DNA of 64,000 nt, taken from assembly GCA_947627875.1 (NCBI GenBank), contig CANQXS010000002.1:146603-210602 (forward strand), written 5' to 3'. The notes beneath the pieces are model-generated. The model was given only the letters and a program-made list of their open reading frames with translations, was not told where the DNA came from and made no database searches. This DNA comes from an uncultured Clostridia bacterium (GTDB lineage: Bacteria > Bacillota > Clostridia > Oscillospirales > Ruminococcaceae). A program made the translations under genes and the position numbers. Shown in pieces: positions 25,356 to 33,695 of this stretch (position 1 is the stretch's first letter; each line of letters opens with the position of its first letter).

Positions 25356-26101
25356 GCTACTCGGCTTTCGCGGCTTATTACGACATTCTGACAGCAAATG
25401 TAAACTACGCGGGATATGCACGCAGGGTGGATCATTTGCTGTCGGGCTTCGGGCTGCAGGGCTGCACCGTTCTTGACGCCGCCTGCGGGACCGCGAGCCT
25501 TTCCGCAAAGCTGTCGGAACTCGGCTACGGTATCATCGGCGCGGATATAAGCCGCGAGATGATTTCGGCTGCCTGTGATAAGCTCGGTTCAGAGCGTCCG
25601 AAAGGGCGCTTTAAACTTTCCGTCGGGGATATACGCAGGCTTTCGCCCTCGGAATTTTCGGCGGACGCTGCCGTTTGCTCGCTCGACGCTCTTAATCACC
25701 TCGGCGGGATTCGCGAGGTAGAAGCGGCTTTTCGCAGCATAGCCGGCTGCCTCGGCAGGGGCGGCGTTTTTATCTTCGATATGAACACCCCCTATAAGCA
25801 CCGCGCGGTCCTCGGAGACAATACTTTTGTCTACGACCTCCCGGATGTCTACGCCGTATGGCAGAACAGCTTCCGCGAGAGCGACTGCTCGGTCGGCATA
25901 ACCCTCGACCTTTTCGGGAAAACCGAGAGCGGATATCAGCGCCATACCGAGCGTTTCCGCGAAAAGGCATACCCGAAAAGCGCTGTTTTGGGCGCTCTGC
26001 GCCGAGCGGGGTTCAGGTCGGAGGCTGTTTTTGACGAGCTCAAAAGCTGCGCGCCCGGTCCGCGCACCGAACGGATACTTTATGTCGCAAGGAGAATATG
26101 A
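25352..26101 (+). CDS. Class I SAM-dependent methyltransferase
   Basis: The 249-residue protein has the SAM motif I VLDAACGTASLS at ~40-51, an acidic loop GADISREMI near 67, and motif IV-like AAVCSLDALNHLGG near 111. The substrate is unknown; the general pattern is of small-molecule or cyclopropane-like methyltransferases of the Methyltransf_25 kind. It starts within the yerC-like stop codon and ends one base before the hslO ATG. Confidence 0.87.
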   Translation: MSYSAFAAYYDILTANVNYAGYARRVDHLLSGFGLQGCTVLDAACGTASLSAKLSELGYGIIGADISREMISAACDKLGSERPKGRFKLSVGDIRRLSPSEFSADAAVCSLDALNHLGGIREVEAAFRSIAGCLGRGGVFIFDMNTPYKHRAVLGDNTFVYDLPDVYAVWQNSFRESDCSVGITLDLFGKTESGYQRHTERFREKAYPKSAVLGALRRAGFRSEAVFDELKSCAPGPRTERILYVARRI

Positions 26102-26102
26102 T

Positions 26103-27011
26103 ATGGGCAGAATCGTGAGAACGATAAGCGCCGACGCCTCTGCGGTGTGCAGCGCCATAGACGGGACGGATATAGTAGCCGAAATCGAGAGGATCCACAA
26201 GACGAGCGCGGTAGTTACCGCGGCTCTCGGCAGGCTCGCCCTCGGAACGTCGCTAATAGGCTTCGGTCTCAAGGACAAGGACGACTCGGTTACCGTAAAG
26301 GTCAGCGGCGGCGGTCCTATCGGCGGAATGACTGCGGTTTCGGACAGCTTCGGGAACGTAAAGGCATATTGCGACGAAAATATAGTTGAGCTCCCCCTTA
26401 AGCCGAACGGCAAGTTAGACGTCGGCGCAGCCGTAGGCAGCAGCGGAAGCATCACCGTGATAAAGGACCTCGGTCTGAAGGAGCCGTATATCGGTCAGAC
26501 CGAGCTTGTGAGCGGAGAAATCGCGGAGGACATCACCAACTACTTCGCGGTGAGCGAGCAGGTCCCGACGGTATGCGCACTCGGGGTATTGGTAAATCCC
26601 GACCTGACCGTCAAAAAAGCTGGCGGATTTATTTTGCAGCTCCTCCCCTTCGCGCCCGAAGATTGCATCGACACTATCGAAAAGAATATCTCATCGATGC
26701 CGAGCGTTACGACTATGCTCGAACTCGGGCTTACTGCCGAGGAGATAGCGATGAACGCGCTGAATGGGTTGGAGCCGAATGTTCTCGACGACTTCGAGGT
26801 GGCGTATAAATGCGATTGCAGCCGCGAGCGAACCGAAAGGATACTTTTCAGCCTCTCGAAGAAAGACATCGAGAGCCTCGCCGAGGACGAAATTACAGAG
26901 GTGAAGTGCCATTTCTGCGACAAGGTTTATCGCTTTACACGCGATGAGATACTCGCGCTGGTAACGCGGAAACAGGCGGTTTCGGAGAGCGGCGGAGAGC
27001 AAGAACAGTGA
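26103..27011 (+). CDS. hslO: Redox-regulated chaperone Hsp33
   Basis: The chaperone has 302 residues from the ATG at 26103 (AAGGAG upstream). It has the Hsp33 core and the zinc-binding redox switch near the C-terminus: CDC at about 237-239 and CHFC about 30 residues later. Oxidation of these cysteines releases zinc and activates holdase function. An earlier start inside the methyltransferase has no ribosome site. The gene ends the three-gene unit. Confidence 0.95.
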   Translation: MGRIVRTISADASAVCSAIDGTDIVAEIERIHKTSAVVTAALGRLALGTSLIGFGLKDKDDSVTVKVSGGGPIGGMTAVSDSFGNVKAYCDENIVELPLKPNGKLDVGAAVGSSGSITVIKDLGLKEPYIGQTELVSGEIAEDITNYFAVSEQVPTVCALGVLVNPDLTVKKAGGFILQLLPFAPEDCIDTIEKNISSMPSVTTMLELGLTAEEIAMNALNGLEPNVLDDFEVAYKCDCSRERTERILFSLSKKDIESLAEDEITEVKCHFCDKVYRFTRDEILALVTRKQAVSESGGEQEQ

Positions 27012-27071
27012 TAATATTTGTAAAGTGATTTGGATTTACAAGAAATTTTTCAAGTTTTTTCGATTTAGGTA

Positions 27072-27100
27072 TTGACATTTAGGCTCTGATTCTGTATAAT
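27072..27100 (+). promoter_or_regulatory. tRNA array promoter (full consensus)
   Basis: TTGACA (27072-27077), 17 bases, TATAAT (27095-27100), 27 bases before tRNA-Asp. Confidence 0.92.
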
Positions 27101-27127
27101 TGTACAGGTCGGCACGAGATGCCGAAT

Positions 27128-27204
27128 GGCCCGGTAGTTCAGTTGGTTAGAACGCTAGCCTGTCACGCTAGAGGTCGTCGGTTCGAGCCCGATCCGGGTC
27201 GCCA
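27128..27204 (+). tRNA. tRNA-Asp (anticodon GTC)
   Basis: 77 bases; acceptor GGCCCGG/CCGGGTC, anticodon stem CTAGC/GCTAG with loop CTGTCAC, GTTCGAGCC T arm, encoded CCA. Confidence 0.97.
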
Positions 27205-27216
27205 ACTTTTAAATAT

Positions 27217-27292
27217 GCGGATTTAGCTCATCCGGTAGAGCGCCACCTTGCCAAGGTGGAGGTAGCGAGTTCGAGCCTCGTAATCCGCTCCA
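27217..27292 (+). tRNA. tRNA-Gly (anticodon GCC)
   Basis: 76 bases; acceptor GCGGATT/AATCCGC, anticodon stem CCACC/GGTGG with loop TTGCCAA, encoded CCA. Confidence 0.97.
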
Positions 27293-27295
27293 TAG

Positions 27296-27369
27296 GGTGC
27301 CATAGCCAAGTGGTAAGGCGTAGGACTGCAACTCCTTGACCCCCAGTTCAAATCTGGGTGGCACCTCCA
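27296..27369 (+). tRNA. tRNA-Cys (anticodon GCA)
   Basis: 74 bases; acceptor GGTGCCA/TGGCACC, anticodon stem TAGGA/TCCTT with loop CTGCAAC, TTCAAATC T arm, encoded CCA. Confidence 0.97.
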
Positions 27370-27384
27370 CGCCGTCGCGGACTT

Positions 27385-27423
27385 CGTATCGTTCGCGGCG
27401 GCATTTTTATGCCGCCGCTCATT
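27385..27423 (+). repeat. Dispersed hairpin repeat, copy 2
   Basis: Second copy of the element at 8077-8115. Here the hairpin is a perfect GCGGCGGCAT/ATGCCGCCGC stem with a TTTT loop. It lies 15 bases after tRNA-Cys and could stop or process the array transcript. Confidence 0.7.
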
Positions 27424-27529
27424 CACTCCGTGCGCATACGCGTAAAAACTCTTTGAGGGCGAGCAATCAATCCGAAACGATTGCGAAGCCCGAAAAGATA
27501 GCTTTTTACGCTTATGCTGCCGGCTTTTT

Positions 27530-27567
27530 CCCCACAAAGTCTTATGACTTTGCGGGGAGCCCTTTTT
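27530..27567 (+). terminator. Terminator-like hairpin downstream of the tRNA array
   Basis: CCCCACAAAGTC pairs with GACTTTGCGGGG (one mismatch, TTAT loop), then GAGCCCTTTTT. The surrounding 27424-27625 holds no gene that I can support. Confidence 0.6.
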
Positions 27568-27625
27568 CAAGCGATATGAAGCTTGCGGCGCCTTTTATAT
27601 GTATAATTAGACGCCATCAATATCA

Positions 27626-27672
27626 ATATATAACGCTCCCCGCTTCGACTGCGAGGAGCGTTTGTTATATAT
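27626..27672. terminator. Terminator after ABC permease (near-symmetric)
   Basis: CGCTCCCCGC (27634-27643) pairs with GCGAGGAGCG (27651-27660), flanked by ATATAA/TTATAT. It lies just past the permease stop at 27688. Confidence 0.65.
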
Positions 27673-27687
27673 GTTTTTGCAACGTTG

Positions 27688-30027
27688 TCACGCCGCGGTT
27701 TTCTTTCTTCCGCACCACTTTATCTTTGCATAAACTGCTGCAGCGATGCCGACAGCTGCCGCCATAATCCACGGCAGAGCGTGAAGAAGGCTGCCGTCGC
27801 CCATTTTCCACATTATCTCGGCAGACGACACGGGAATCGTGAAGGAAAAATACTTTGCGGCGTCGAGCCCGAGGACGGTAAACATCGGCGGAAGAACGAG
27901 CACAGCCGTCCCGAGAAGATAAGCGCCGAGAACGTTTTTCGACAGGCTGCTCAGAAGCAGGACGGCGAGCGCAACGAATATCAGCATTACCAGCCTTACG
28001 GCGTAGAGAATTATCAGGTACTGCGCTATGCTTATGTTGAGAGGAAAGCTTGCGAGCGCGTCGATGTTTCTGACGGGCGCGGCAAAGGTCTTGGGGTGGC
28101 AGAACCGGATAAAATCGCCGAGCTCGCGCATATAGACCGCCGCCCACGAAATTGCCGCAGAAAGAACCGAAATAAGGACCTTACGCGCAAACACTGCGTT
28201 TCTTCCGCGCTTGAGGGAACGGAGCATATATTCGACTCCGGTCTGGCGCTCATAGACGAAGATCGCCGCCGTCAGAAACACTGTGAAGAATATCGCGGCT
28301 GCGGCGTTGAGGCGCTGAACCGAGAACGAAGAGCTGCCGAAATAAATGTCGTAATTTACGTCGTAGACTATCCAAGGCTCAAAGCCGCCCTCGGATGCGC
28401 GCTGCTTTATCTCTTCGGCCTTGCGCTCGAGCATATCTATAGCCTGAAGAGCTTCGCCGGCGTTGGCGGAGTAAAGAGCGGATTCTCGGGCGCGCTCGAA
28501 GTATTCGGCTTCGCTGCCGTCTATCACGCCCTCGACATCGGAGCAATAGGCGCCATACATTCCGTTTTTGAGAAGCGACGAATCGAAGATCCCTCTGAAT
28601 CCTAAAAGACCGCCGACCGCGACCACCGCGATTATGATAATTATTCCGAACTCATATATCAGCCACTTGTAGAGCTCCCAGCCGCCGACCGTAAGGCGGG
28701 CGCGGAAAACGTCGGAAAAGCGGTTAAGCACCGAAGAAAGCTTCGAGAGGATATCCTTGTTGCCTTCGGGGCGGCGCTTCGCCTGCATAAGTATCGCCCA
28801 GAGCGCAAAGCAAACAGCCAGAACGGGCGCAGCAGTGAGCATAAACCTGCGGGCATTTATCGGCGTTCCGAAAACGTTGAGATTGAAATAATCGGTATAT
28901 AGACCGGATATGCGGACATAAGAAAACAGGTTCAGATATTTGAATACATTCGCAGAGCTTTGGGCGGGAATGAATCTGTAGAGGACGTATTCCCCGACAA
29001 GAAGCGTTCCCAGCACGCCGAGGGAAAACTGAGCGTTTGCGAGCGAGCCCAAAAGGCACCACAGAAACAGCCCTATGAGTATACCCGTGAAGACCTTGAG
29101 AGCGAAATATCCGCAAAGCCATTCGCCGACAGTGACAACGGCGCTGCAAAGCTTAAAGCTTTCGAGGGACTGTATCGGTCGACCGAGGTCTCCGAGACCG
29201 CCGCCGAAAGCGCAGGACACCGCCAGCGGTATTGCGTAAACGAGAACGGTTGAAACAAGCGAGCCGACAAAAAGTATCCCCACGCGGGTGAAGCCGAGGA
29301 CGGCTCTGCCGTTTTTGCAGCTTCTGACGGTATGCCAGAGACCGTTTTTGCGCTCGTCCAAAAACGAGAGGACGATGATTATTATCATCGCGAGGAAGAA
29401 ATAATCGGCAAAGTCGTATCCGAGCCAGTTTTCGAGGGAAATGCTGTTGTCGAACGAAACCTTTGTGCCGTCTATCTTAGAGAAATCCTCGGCGGTCTTT
29501 TCGATATTCTTTGAGGTGTAGCCGCCGCTTGTCTGGAATATCCCGACGCCGGAGACCCTTTTAGCCTGCTCGTTTACCGAATTGAGGTAATCGGCATAGC
29601 CCGAGAGGTATACCGCCTGATCTCTTACCCTGTATACCCCTGCAAGCGCTGTCCCCGCGAACCTCATTACGGCGTATCTTTCGTTTCCGAGGGATAAAAA
29701 CCTCGGGAAATGGACCGCAACCGCTTCTTCGGCTTCTTTAAAAGAATCGCTTTCCTCGGGCGGAAGAGAGCCCGAGAAAAAGGCGGTGTAATTATAAATC
29801 ACGGATTCGTATTCCGCGCAGATCTCGGCTATCTCGTCGTAGCTCCTGCCCCTGCACTCGGAATAAAGCTCGGAAACGGCTTTCTGAGCGGCTATCATAT
29901 CTCCGACCGCCCCGGGCTCGAGGCGGCTGACGAGCGAGGTTGCAAAGAACACCGTGCAGAGAACGGTTATAAGAAGAAACAGGACCGCTCTTTTTCGGTC
30001 AAAAAATACCCTTTTCCATTCGCTCAT
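27688..30027 (-). CDS. Large ABC-2-type transporter permease
   Basis: The 779-residue membrane protein starts MSEWKRVFFDRKRAVLFLL, with an anchor helix, a ~170-residue outside-facing loop and a bundle of helices; a similar layout recurs from about residue 445 (a LYKWLIYEFGIIII helix followed by another long extracellular stretch and helices to the end). So it looks like two fused ABC-2 halves, each with a large extracytoplasmic domain. The ATPase gene ends 3 bases upstream and a lipoprotein precedes that, so the three likely form one exporter. Substrate unknown. Confidence 0.82.
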   Translation of the reverse strand: MSEWKRVFFDRKRAVLFLLITVLCTVFFATSLVSRLEPGAVGDMIAAQKAVSELYSECRGRSYDEIAEICAEYESVIYNYTAFFSGSLPPEESDSFKEAEEAVAVHFPRFLSLGNERYAVMRFAGTALAGVYRVRDQAVYLSGYADYLNSVNEQAKRVSGVGIFQTSGGYTSKNIEKTAEDFSKIDGTKVSFDNSISLENWLGYDFADYFFLAMIIIIVLSFLDERKNGLWHTVRSCKNGRAVLGFTRVGILFVGSLVSTVLVYAIPLAVSCAFGGGLGDLGRPIQSLESFKLCSAVVTVGEWLCGYFALKVFTGILIGLFLWCLLGSLANAQFSLGVLGTLLVGEYVLYRFIPAQSSANVFKYLNLFSYVRISGLYTDYFNLNVFGTPINARRFMLTAAPVLAVCFALWAILMQAKRRPEGNKDILSKLSSVLNRFSDVFRARLTVGGWELYKWLIYEFGIIIIIAVVAVGGLLGFRGIFDSSLLKNGMYGAYCSDVEGVIDGSEAEYFERARESALYSANAGEALQAIDMLERKAEEIKQRASEGGFEPWIVYDVNYDIYFGSSSFSVQRLNAAAAIFFTVFLTAAIFVYERQTGVEYMLRSLKRGRNAVFARKVLISVLSAAISWAAVYMRELGDFIRFCHPKTFAAPVRNIDALASFPLNISIAQYLIILYAVRLVMLIFVALAVLLLSSLSKNVLGAYLLGTAVLVLPPMFTVLGLDAAKYFSFTIPVSSAEIMWKMGDGSLLHALPWIMAAAVGIAAAVYAKIKWCGRKKTAA

Positions 30028-30030
30028 AGC

Positions 30031-30768
30031 TCATTCCCCCAGGAAGCAGAGATAAACGTCTTCGAGGCTCGGATAATGCGCGACGGGGGTCCAGCTTTCG
30101 GGAAGCGAGGCGATGAGCTCGGCGGGAGTAGCCGTGTTGATGAGCTTGCCGCGCTTCATAAGTATCACCTTGTCGGCAATAGACTCTATATCGCTGACGA
30201 TATGGGTCGCAAGCAGGACTATCCTGTCTTTTGAAAGCTCGCTGATAAAATTGCGTATCCTTACCCTTTCACGCGGGTCGAGACCGGCGGTGGGCTCGTC
30301 TAAAATAAGCACCTTCGGGTCGCCAAGAAGAGCCTGAGCCAGAAGCGCGCGCTGCTTCATTCCGCCCGAAAACTGACCGACGGCTTTATGCTTTACGTCC
30401 CAAAGGTTGGTGAGCCTTAAGACCTGCTCGGTCTGTTCGCGCAGGAGCCTCCCCTTTAAACCCTTGAGCCTGCCCATATAGGTCACGAAGCTTAGGGCGG
30501 TCATACGGTCATAGATGCCCTGCTGCTGTGGCATATAGCCTAAAACTGCGCGGAATTCGTTACCCATTTCGAGGATATCCCTGCCCTCGAAGGTTATAGA
30601 GCCGCCGTCGCGCTTTATGTTGTCGGTGATGAGGTTCATCATAGTTGATTTTCCCGCGCCGTTAGCGCCGAGAATACCGCATATTCCGGTATCGAAGGTC
30701 ACCGTAAGACCGTCGAGGGCGGTAAAGCTGCCGTAGCGCTTTACAACGTTTTCAAGCTTAAGTTCCAT
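30031..30768 (-). CDS. ABC transporter ATP-binding protein
   Basis: The ATPase has 245 residues from the ATG at 30768 (AGGGGTG upstream); the upstream extension overlaps the lipoprotein gene and is rejected. Walker A GANGAGKST at 34-42, signature FSGGMKQR at 133-140, Walker B LILDEP at 154-159 and a switch His in LLATHIV near 190. It resembles the bacitracin/multidrug export ATPases (CcmA-like). It energises the neighbouring 779-residue permease. Confidence 0.95.
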   Translation of the reverse strand: MELKLENVVKRYGSFTALDGLTVTFDTGICGILGANGAGKSTMMNLITDNIKRDGGSITFEGRDILEMGNEFRAVLGYMPQQQGIYDRMTALSFVTYMGRLKGLKGRLLREQTEQVLRLTNLWDVKHKAVGQFSGGMKQRALLAQALLGDPKVLILDEPTAGLDPRERVRIRNFISELSKDRIVLLATHIVSDIESIADKVILMKRGKLINTATPAELIASLPESWTPVAHYPSLEDVYLCFLGE

Positions 30769-30772
30769 ATTT

Positions 30773-32068
30773 TCACCCCTGATCTTTATGGTTTGCGTCC
30801 AAAAGGACTTCGGCAAAGGAGCCGTCGAGAGCAAAGCGCACAAAATAGTTATTTGCTGTAGTACCGAAGAACACGCCGTCTTTGACGGAGCAGGGATAGC
30901 AAGCTATATTTTGGTTTTCAAACTGCCTCTTTGTGACATCGCTTCCGGCTTCAAATTTCGGCGTGCCGAAGCTTATGGGATTTCCGTCGTAGTCCCAAGC
31001 CTCGAGCGTAACGCTCCCGTCGTCCTCTATGATCGGCACTTTGAAAATATAATCTTCCGTAAACTCAACGCTCGTGTCGCTACAATCCGGCGTAAATACG
31101 ACTTCGCTCCTGTTTTCTTCGGGAATAACTTTTTCAACGCTAACAATACGATTGCCTTCGTCGTCTTTGTGCCAAGTGCAGATATATATATCCCGCTCGG
31201 GGGTCACCTTAAGGTTGCCCATCAAGATAAGGTTATCGGTCGGCGGGACGATTTTGCAAATAGTTTCAAGCTCGCGGGTCTTTGAGTGAAATACTCTGAG
31301 TATTATCGGCTGGGTACCTACAGACTCATCGACAGACCCGTCGTCGCTGAGGATATAAATATCGTTCCCAATCGCATACATACCGAAATCAAGAGTGGGA
31401 CCGCTGATATAAGGACCACTCAGGTCGTCTAACACTTCATATTTCTCTCCGGTTTTAAGAGATATCGCATACAAATAATTGTGCCCGACATTAACACCGT
31501 TTTCGACAATACTTGTGTTAAAAGCTACATAGCAGTAGCCGCGGTGGCAAAACATTGTTCTGTTGCTGTAGTACTTCTGATGCGTCGGCGGCAATTCGCG
31601 GACTACCGCGATCTCTTTTCTGTCGCTGCCGTCTGTCGCACAGGAATAGAGGCAATCGTCGTCGCCTTCGCCTATGCTTACCCAATAGATCCTCCCGTCG
31701 TAATAGCACATACACAAAGGAAAGCCTATATAAGCGTTGCAATCGGGGGTATCGTGCATACATTCGGGCTTGGCGCAAAGCGGGCCGGAGATTCCCGAGG
31801 CTTTATCGTAAAATATTAAACTGTCATGAGCACCTCCGGCAAACATATAATAAGCGTCGGGAGTTTCGCAACCCATCCACGAACTATAGCAGAGCACTCC
31901 CGCGTCGTAGCCCTCGAGATATTCATCGGTATCGAATTTTTTGTCGGCAAGGTAATTTGCGTCCGACTTTTTGCCGCTCCCGTCGCTTTCGGCTTCGGCA
32001 GGACCGCAGGCGGTCAGCAGAGAAAGCGCGAGCAGAGCGCAGAGAAGAAGGCTTATAAGTTTTTTCAT
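30773..32068 (-). CDS. Large lipoprotein with probable beta-propeller fold
   Basis: The lipoprotein has 431 residues from the ATG at 32068; a GTG 12 bases upstream lies within the Shine-Dalgarno site. Lipobox LTAC near residue 21. The mature part shows repeated blocks with short strands and aromatic-Gly turns (YYDGRIYWVS, HRGYCYVAFN, AIGNDIYILS, DGVFFGTTANN), the look of a six- or seven-bladed propeller of the DUF5050 kind. It ends 4 bases before the ABC ATPase start, so it may be a sensor or substrate-binding partner of that exporter. Confidence 0.82.
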   Translation of the reverse strand: MKKLISLLLCALLALSLLTACGPAEAESDGSGKKSDANYLADKKFDTDEYLEGYDAGVLCYSSWMGCETPDAYYMFAGGAHDSLIFYDKASGISGPLCAKPECMHDTPDCNAYIGFPLCMCYYDGRIYWVSIGEGDDDCLYSCATDGSDRKEIAVVRELPPTHQKYYSNRTMFCHRGYCYVAFNTSIVENGVNVGHNYLYAISLKTGEKYEVLDDLSGPYISGPTLDFGMYAIGNDIYILSDDGSVDESVGTQPIILRVFHSKTRELETICKIVPPTDNLILMGNLKVTPERDIYICTWHKDDEGNRIVSVEKVIPEENRSEVVFTPDCSDTSVEFTEDYIFKVPIIEDDGSVTLEAWDYDGNPISFGTPKFEAGSDVTKRQFENQNIACYPCSVKDGVFFGTTANNYFVRFALDGSFAEVLLDANHKDQG

Positions 32069-32103
32069 ATATTTAATCACTCCTTGAAAATGTCTTTAAC
32101 CTT

Positions 32104-32132
32104 ATTTTATCACATAAATTCGATAAAGTAAA
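32104..32132 (-). promoter_or_regulatory. Promoter of the lipoprotein-ABC operon
   Basis: On the minus strand TTTACT (32132-32127), 17 bases, TAAAAT (32109-32104), 36 bases before the ATG. Confidence 0.68.
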
Positions 32133-32182
32133 GAGGCTATAAAAATTTATTTTGCAGCATTTTTGACCCTCCTTTAAAATCG

Positions 32183-32268
32183 CCTTCATGATAATAAACG
32201 AAGGTTCACTGCAATTAACTTCAAATTCTCGGCTTTATTTTATATTTTCGGCAATTTCAACAATTTCT
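32183..32268 (-). repeat. Direct repeat R1 (3' end of anti-sigma gene)
   Basis: About 86 bases match 33561-33646 with roughly a dozen differences. The repeat spans the last codons of the DUF4367 gene and its downstream flank (CATGATAATAAACGAA and CAATTAACTTCAAATT blocks). Confidence 0.8.
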
Positions 32269-32930
32269 TCTTTGCTTAACTGTCCACTAATGCAATATAC
32301 ATAACTGTCATTATACCATATTGCGGTATTATCCTCTCCGTCTTGCGTTGCGATATAAAAGTAGTAAAGCTGACCGTTGATTGTTTCCTCGACATATTCG
32401 TGCCGTTCGTTATCCATATCAAAGAAAGAACTGCCGGCGGAACTGTATGAAAACACAAACAAATCAGAGTCGGAATGGGCATTGAGATACTGCATAGTAA
32501 TGCAATTACCCGCAAAATTTATCTGTGTAAGTTCATACCTTTCCGGTATATAGCCGAGGCGCAGCTGCTTTCCTGTTTCCGGTTCAACGTCGCTTTTAAA
32601 GGTAATGTAGTCGTGGTCCGAAAAAGTCTCTTTTATAACGTTTTGCACGGCGGCATATACCTCCTGCTGCGTTAAAAGCGCGCAGAAGCAGAGGCTTAAT
32701 ACAACAGCGAGCGTAAGCGCTATGCTGCGGACGGCTTTTCCGAACCCCGCCGCCTGCTCCTTTATCCCCACCGAACGGCGGAGCTTTTTTATCTTTTTAT
32801 CAAACTCCGGCGAAAAGCCGACGCTTTCCGTTCCGTCGAGCCGCTCAAGCTCGCGCTCGCAGTGCTCGGTGAGGGCTTCGGTCAGAAGCGCGTCCCAAAG
32901 TCTCGAATTTGCTCTATCAGTCAATTTCAT
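32235..32930 (-). CDS. DUF4367-type membrane anti-sigma factor
   Basis: The 231-residue protein has a cytosolic N-terminal part (~1-66), one transmembrane helix (~67-86) and an extracytoplasmic domain with the DUF4367 pattern (LGYIPERYELTQ, then short strands and a C-terminal helix EEIVEIAENIK). It overlaps the upstream sigma gene by 14 bases, the usual arrangement for an ECF sigma and its anti-sigma. It probably holds the sigma factor at the membrane until an outside signal arrives. Its last codons are duplicated at 33614-33650. Confidence 0.87.
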   Translation of the reverse strand: MKLTDRANSRLWDALLTEALTEHCERELERLDGTESVGFSPEFDKKIKKLRRSVGIKEQAAGFGKAVRSIALTLAVVLSLCFCALLTQQEVYAAVQNVIKETFSDHDYITFKSDVEPETGKQLRLGYIPERYELTQINFAGNCITMQYLNAHSDSDLFVFSYSSAGSSFFDMDNERHEYVEETINGQLYYFYIATQDGEDNTAIWYNDSYVYCISGQLSKEEIVEIAENIK

Positions 32931-33471
32931 AGCCCATTTCCTCCAGCTTTTCTTTAAGCATTATTTTTGCGCGGTATATCCTCGTCGCCGCGCCCTTTTC
33001 GGATATTCCGAGCAGTCCGCCTATATCGGCGCTGCCGTAGCCGAATATGTATTTCAGCTTTAAGGCGTCGCTGTAAATGCTGTCGAGACTGTCTATTGCC
33101 TCTAAGAGCCCGACTGTGCCGCCCTCGAGGACCGCGCGAACGTCGGGGAAAGCGACGGAATCGGAATAATCGGCGATGTCTCCGAGGGGCTCGGTTCTCT
33201 CGGGTCGCTCTTTCCTGAGGATATCTATCGCTGTGTTTCTGACGATAATTATTATGAGCGACTGCGTTTTCCTGCCGCTCAGACCGGAAAACAGCGCGAA
33301 TTTCTTTGCAATTTTGAAGAACGACTCCGAGACGGCTTCCTCCGCCAAAGAGGGATTATGGAGCACCGACATAGCGGCAGCATACATTTTATCCCTGTAC
33401 GAGTTGTAGAGTTTATCGAATTTTTCCTTGTCAGAGGGCTCGGGAATCAAGGCAAGGTAAAGCGAAAGCAT
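32917..33471 (-). CDS. ECF-type RNA polymerase sigma factor
   Basis: The sigma factor has 184 residues from the ATG at 33471 (AGGAGTG upstream); an upstream extension is rejected. Region 2 spans ~13-85 (FDKLYNSYRDKMYAAAMSVL, then IIIIVRNTAIDILRK) and region 4 ~125-180 (LKLKYIFGYGSADIGGLLGI with RIYRAKIMLKEKL). These two regions alone define an ECF sigma. It overlaps its presumed anti-sigma by 14 bases. Confidence 0.92.
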   Translation of the reverse strand: MLSLYLALIPEPSDKEKFDKLYNSYRDKMYAAAMSVLHNPSLAEEAVSESFFKIAKKFALFSGLSGRKTQSLIIIIVRNTAIDILRKERPERTEPLGDIADYSDSVAFPDVRAVLEGGTVGLLEAIDSLDSIYSDALKLKYIFGYGSADIGGLLGISEKGAATRIYRAKIMLKEKLEEMGYEID

Positions 33472-33560
33472 AAAATCACTCCTTTCTGACAGTATCTCAC
33501 ATGATGCGACGAAATGCAAGATAAGTAAAGGGGTGCAAGGATATTTACGGATTAAAAAAT

Positions 33561-33646
33561 CCTTACATGATAATAAACGAAAATTTTTTGCAATTAACTT
33601 CAAATTTTCGGCTTTATTTTATTTTTTCGGCGATTTCAACAAGTTT
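33561..33646 (-). repeat. Direct repeat R2 (upstream copy)
   Basis: Copy of 32183-32268, lying upstream of the sigma gene start. See the remnant coding sequence inside it. Confidence 0.8.
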
Positions 33647-33650
33647 ATCG
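33614..33650 (-). pseudogene. Remnant 3' end of a second DUF4367 gene
   Basis: Read on the minus strand, this ends in codons for DKLVEIAEKIK followed by TAA, matching the intact gene's EEIVEIAENIK and stop. No reading frame continues upstream, where the terminator of the next gene begins. It appears to be the debris of a duplicated sigma/anti-sigma unit. Confidence 0.6.
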
Positions 33651-33661
33651 GGGAAAATTGC

Positions 33662-33692
33662 AAAAAAATAAGGCTCCCTTTCGGAAGCCTCT
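33662..33692 (-). terminator. Terminator of the nitrogen operon
   Basis: On the minus strand GGCTTCC-GAAA-GGGAGCC (one G.U) is followed by TTATTTTTTTG, just past the stop at 33696. Confidence 0.88.
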
Positions 33693-33695
33693 TTT

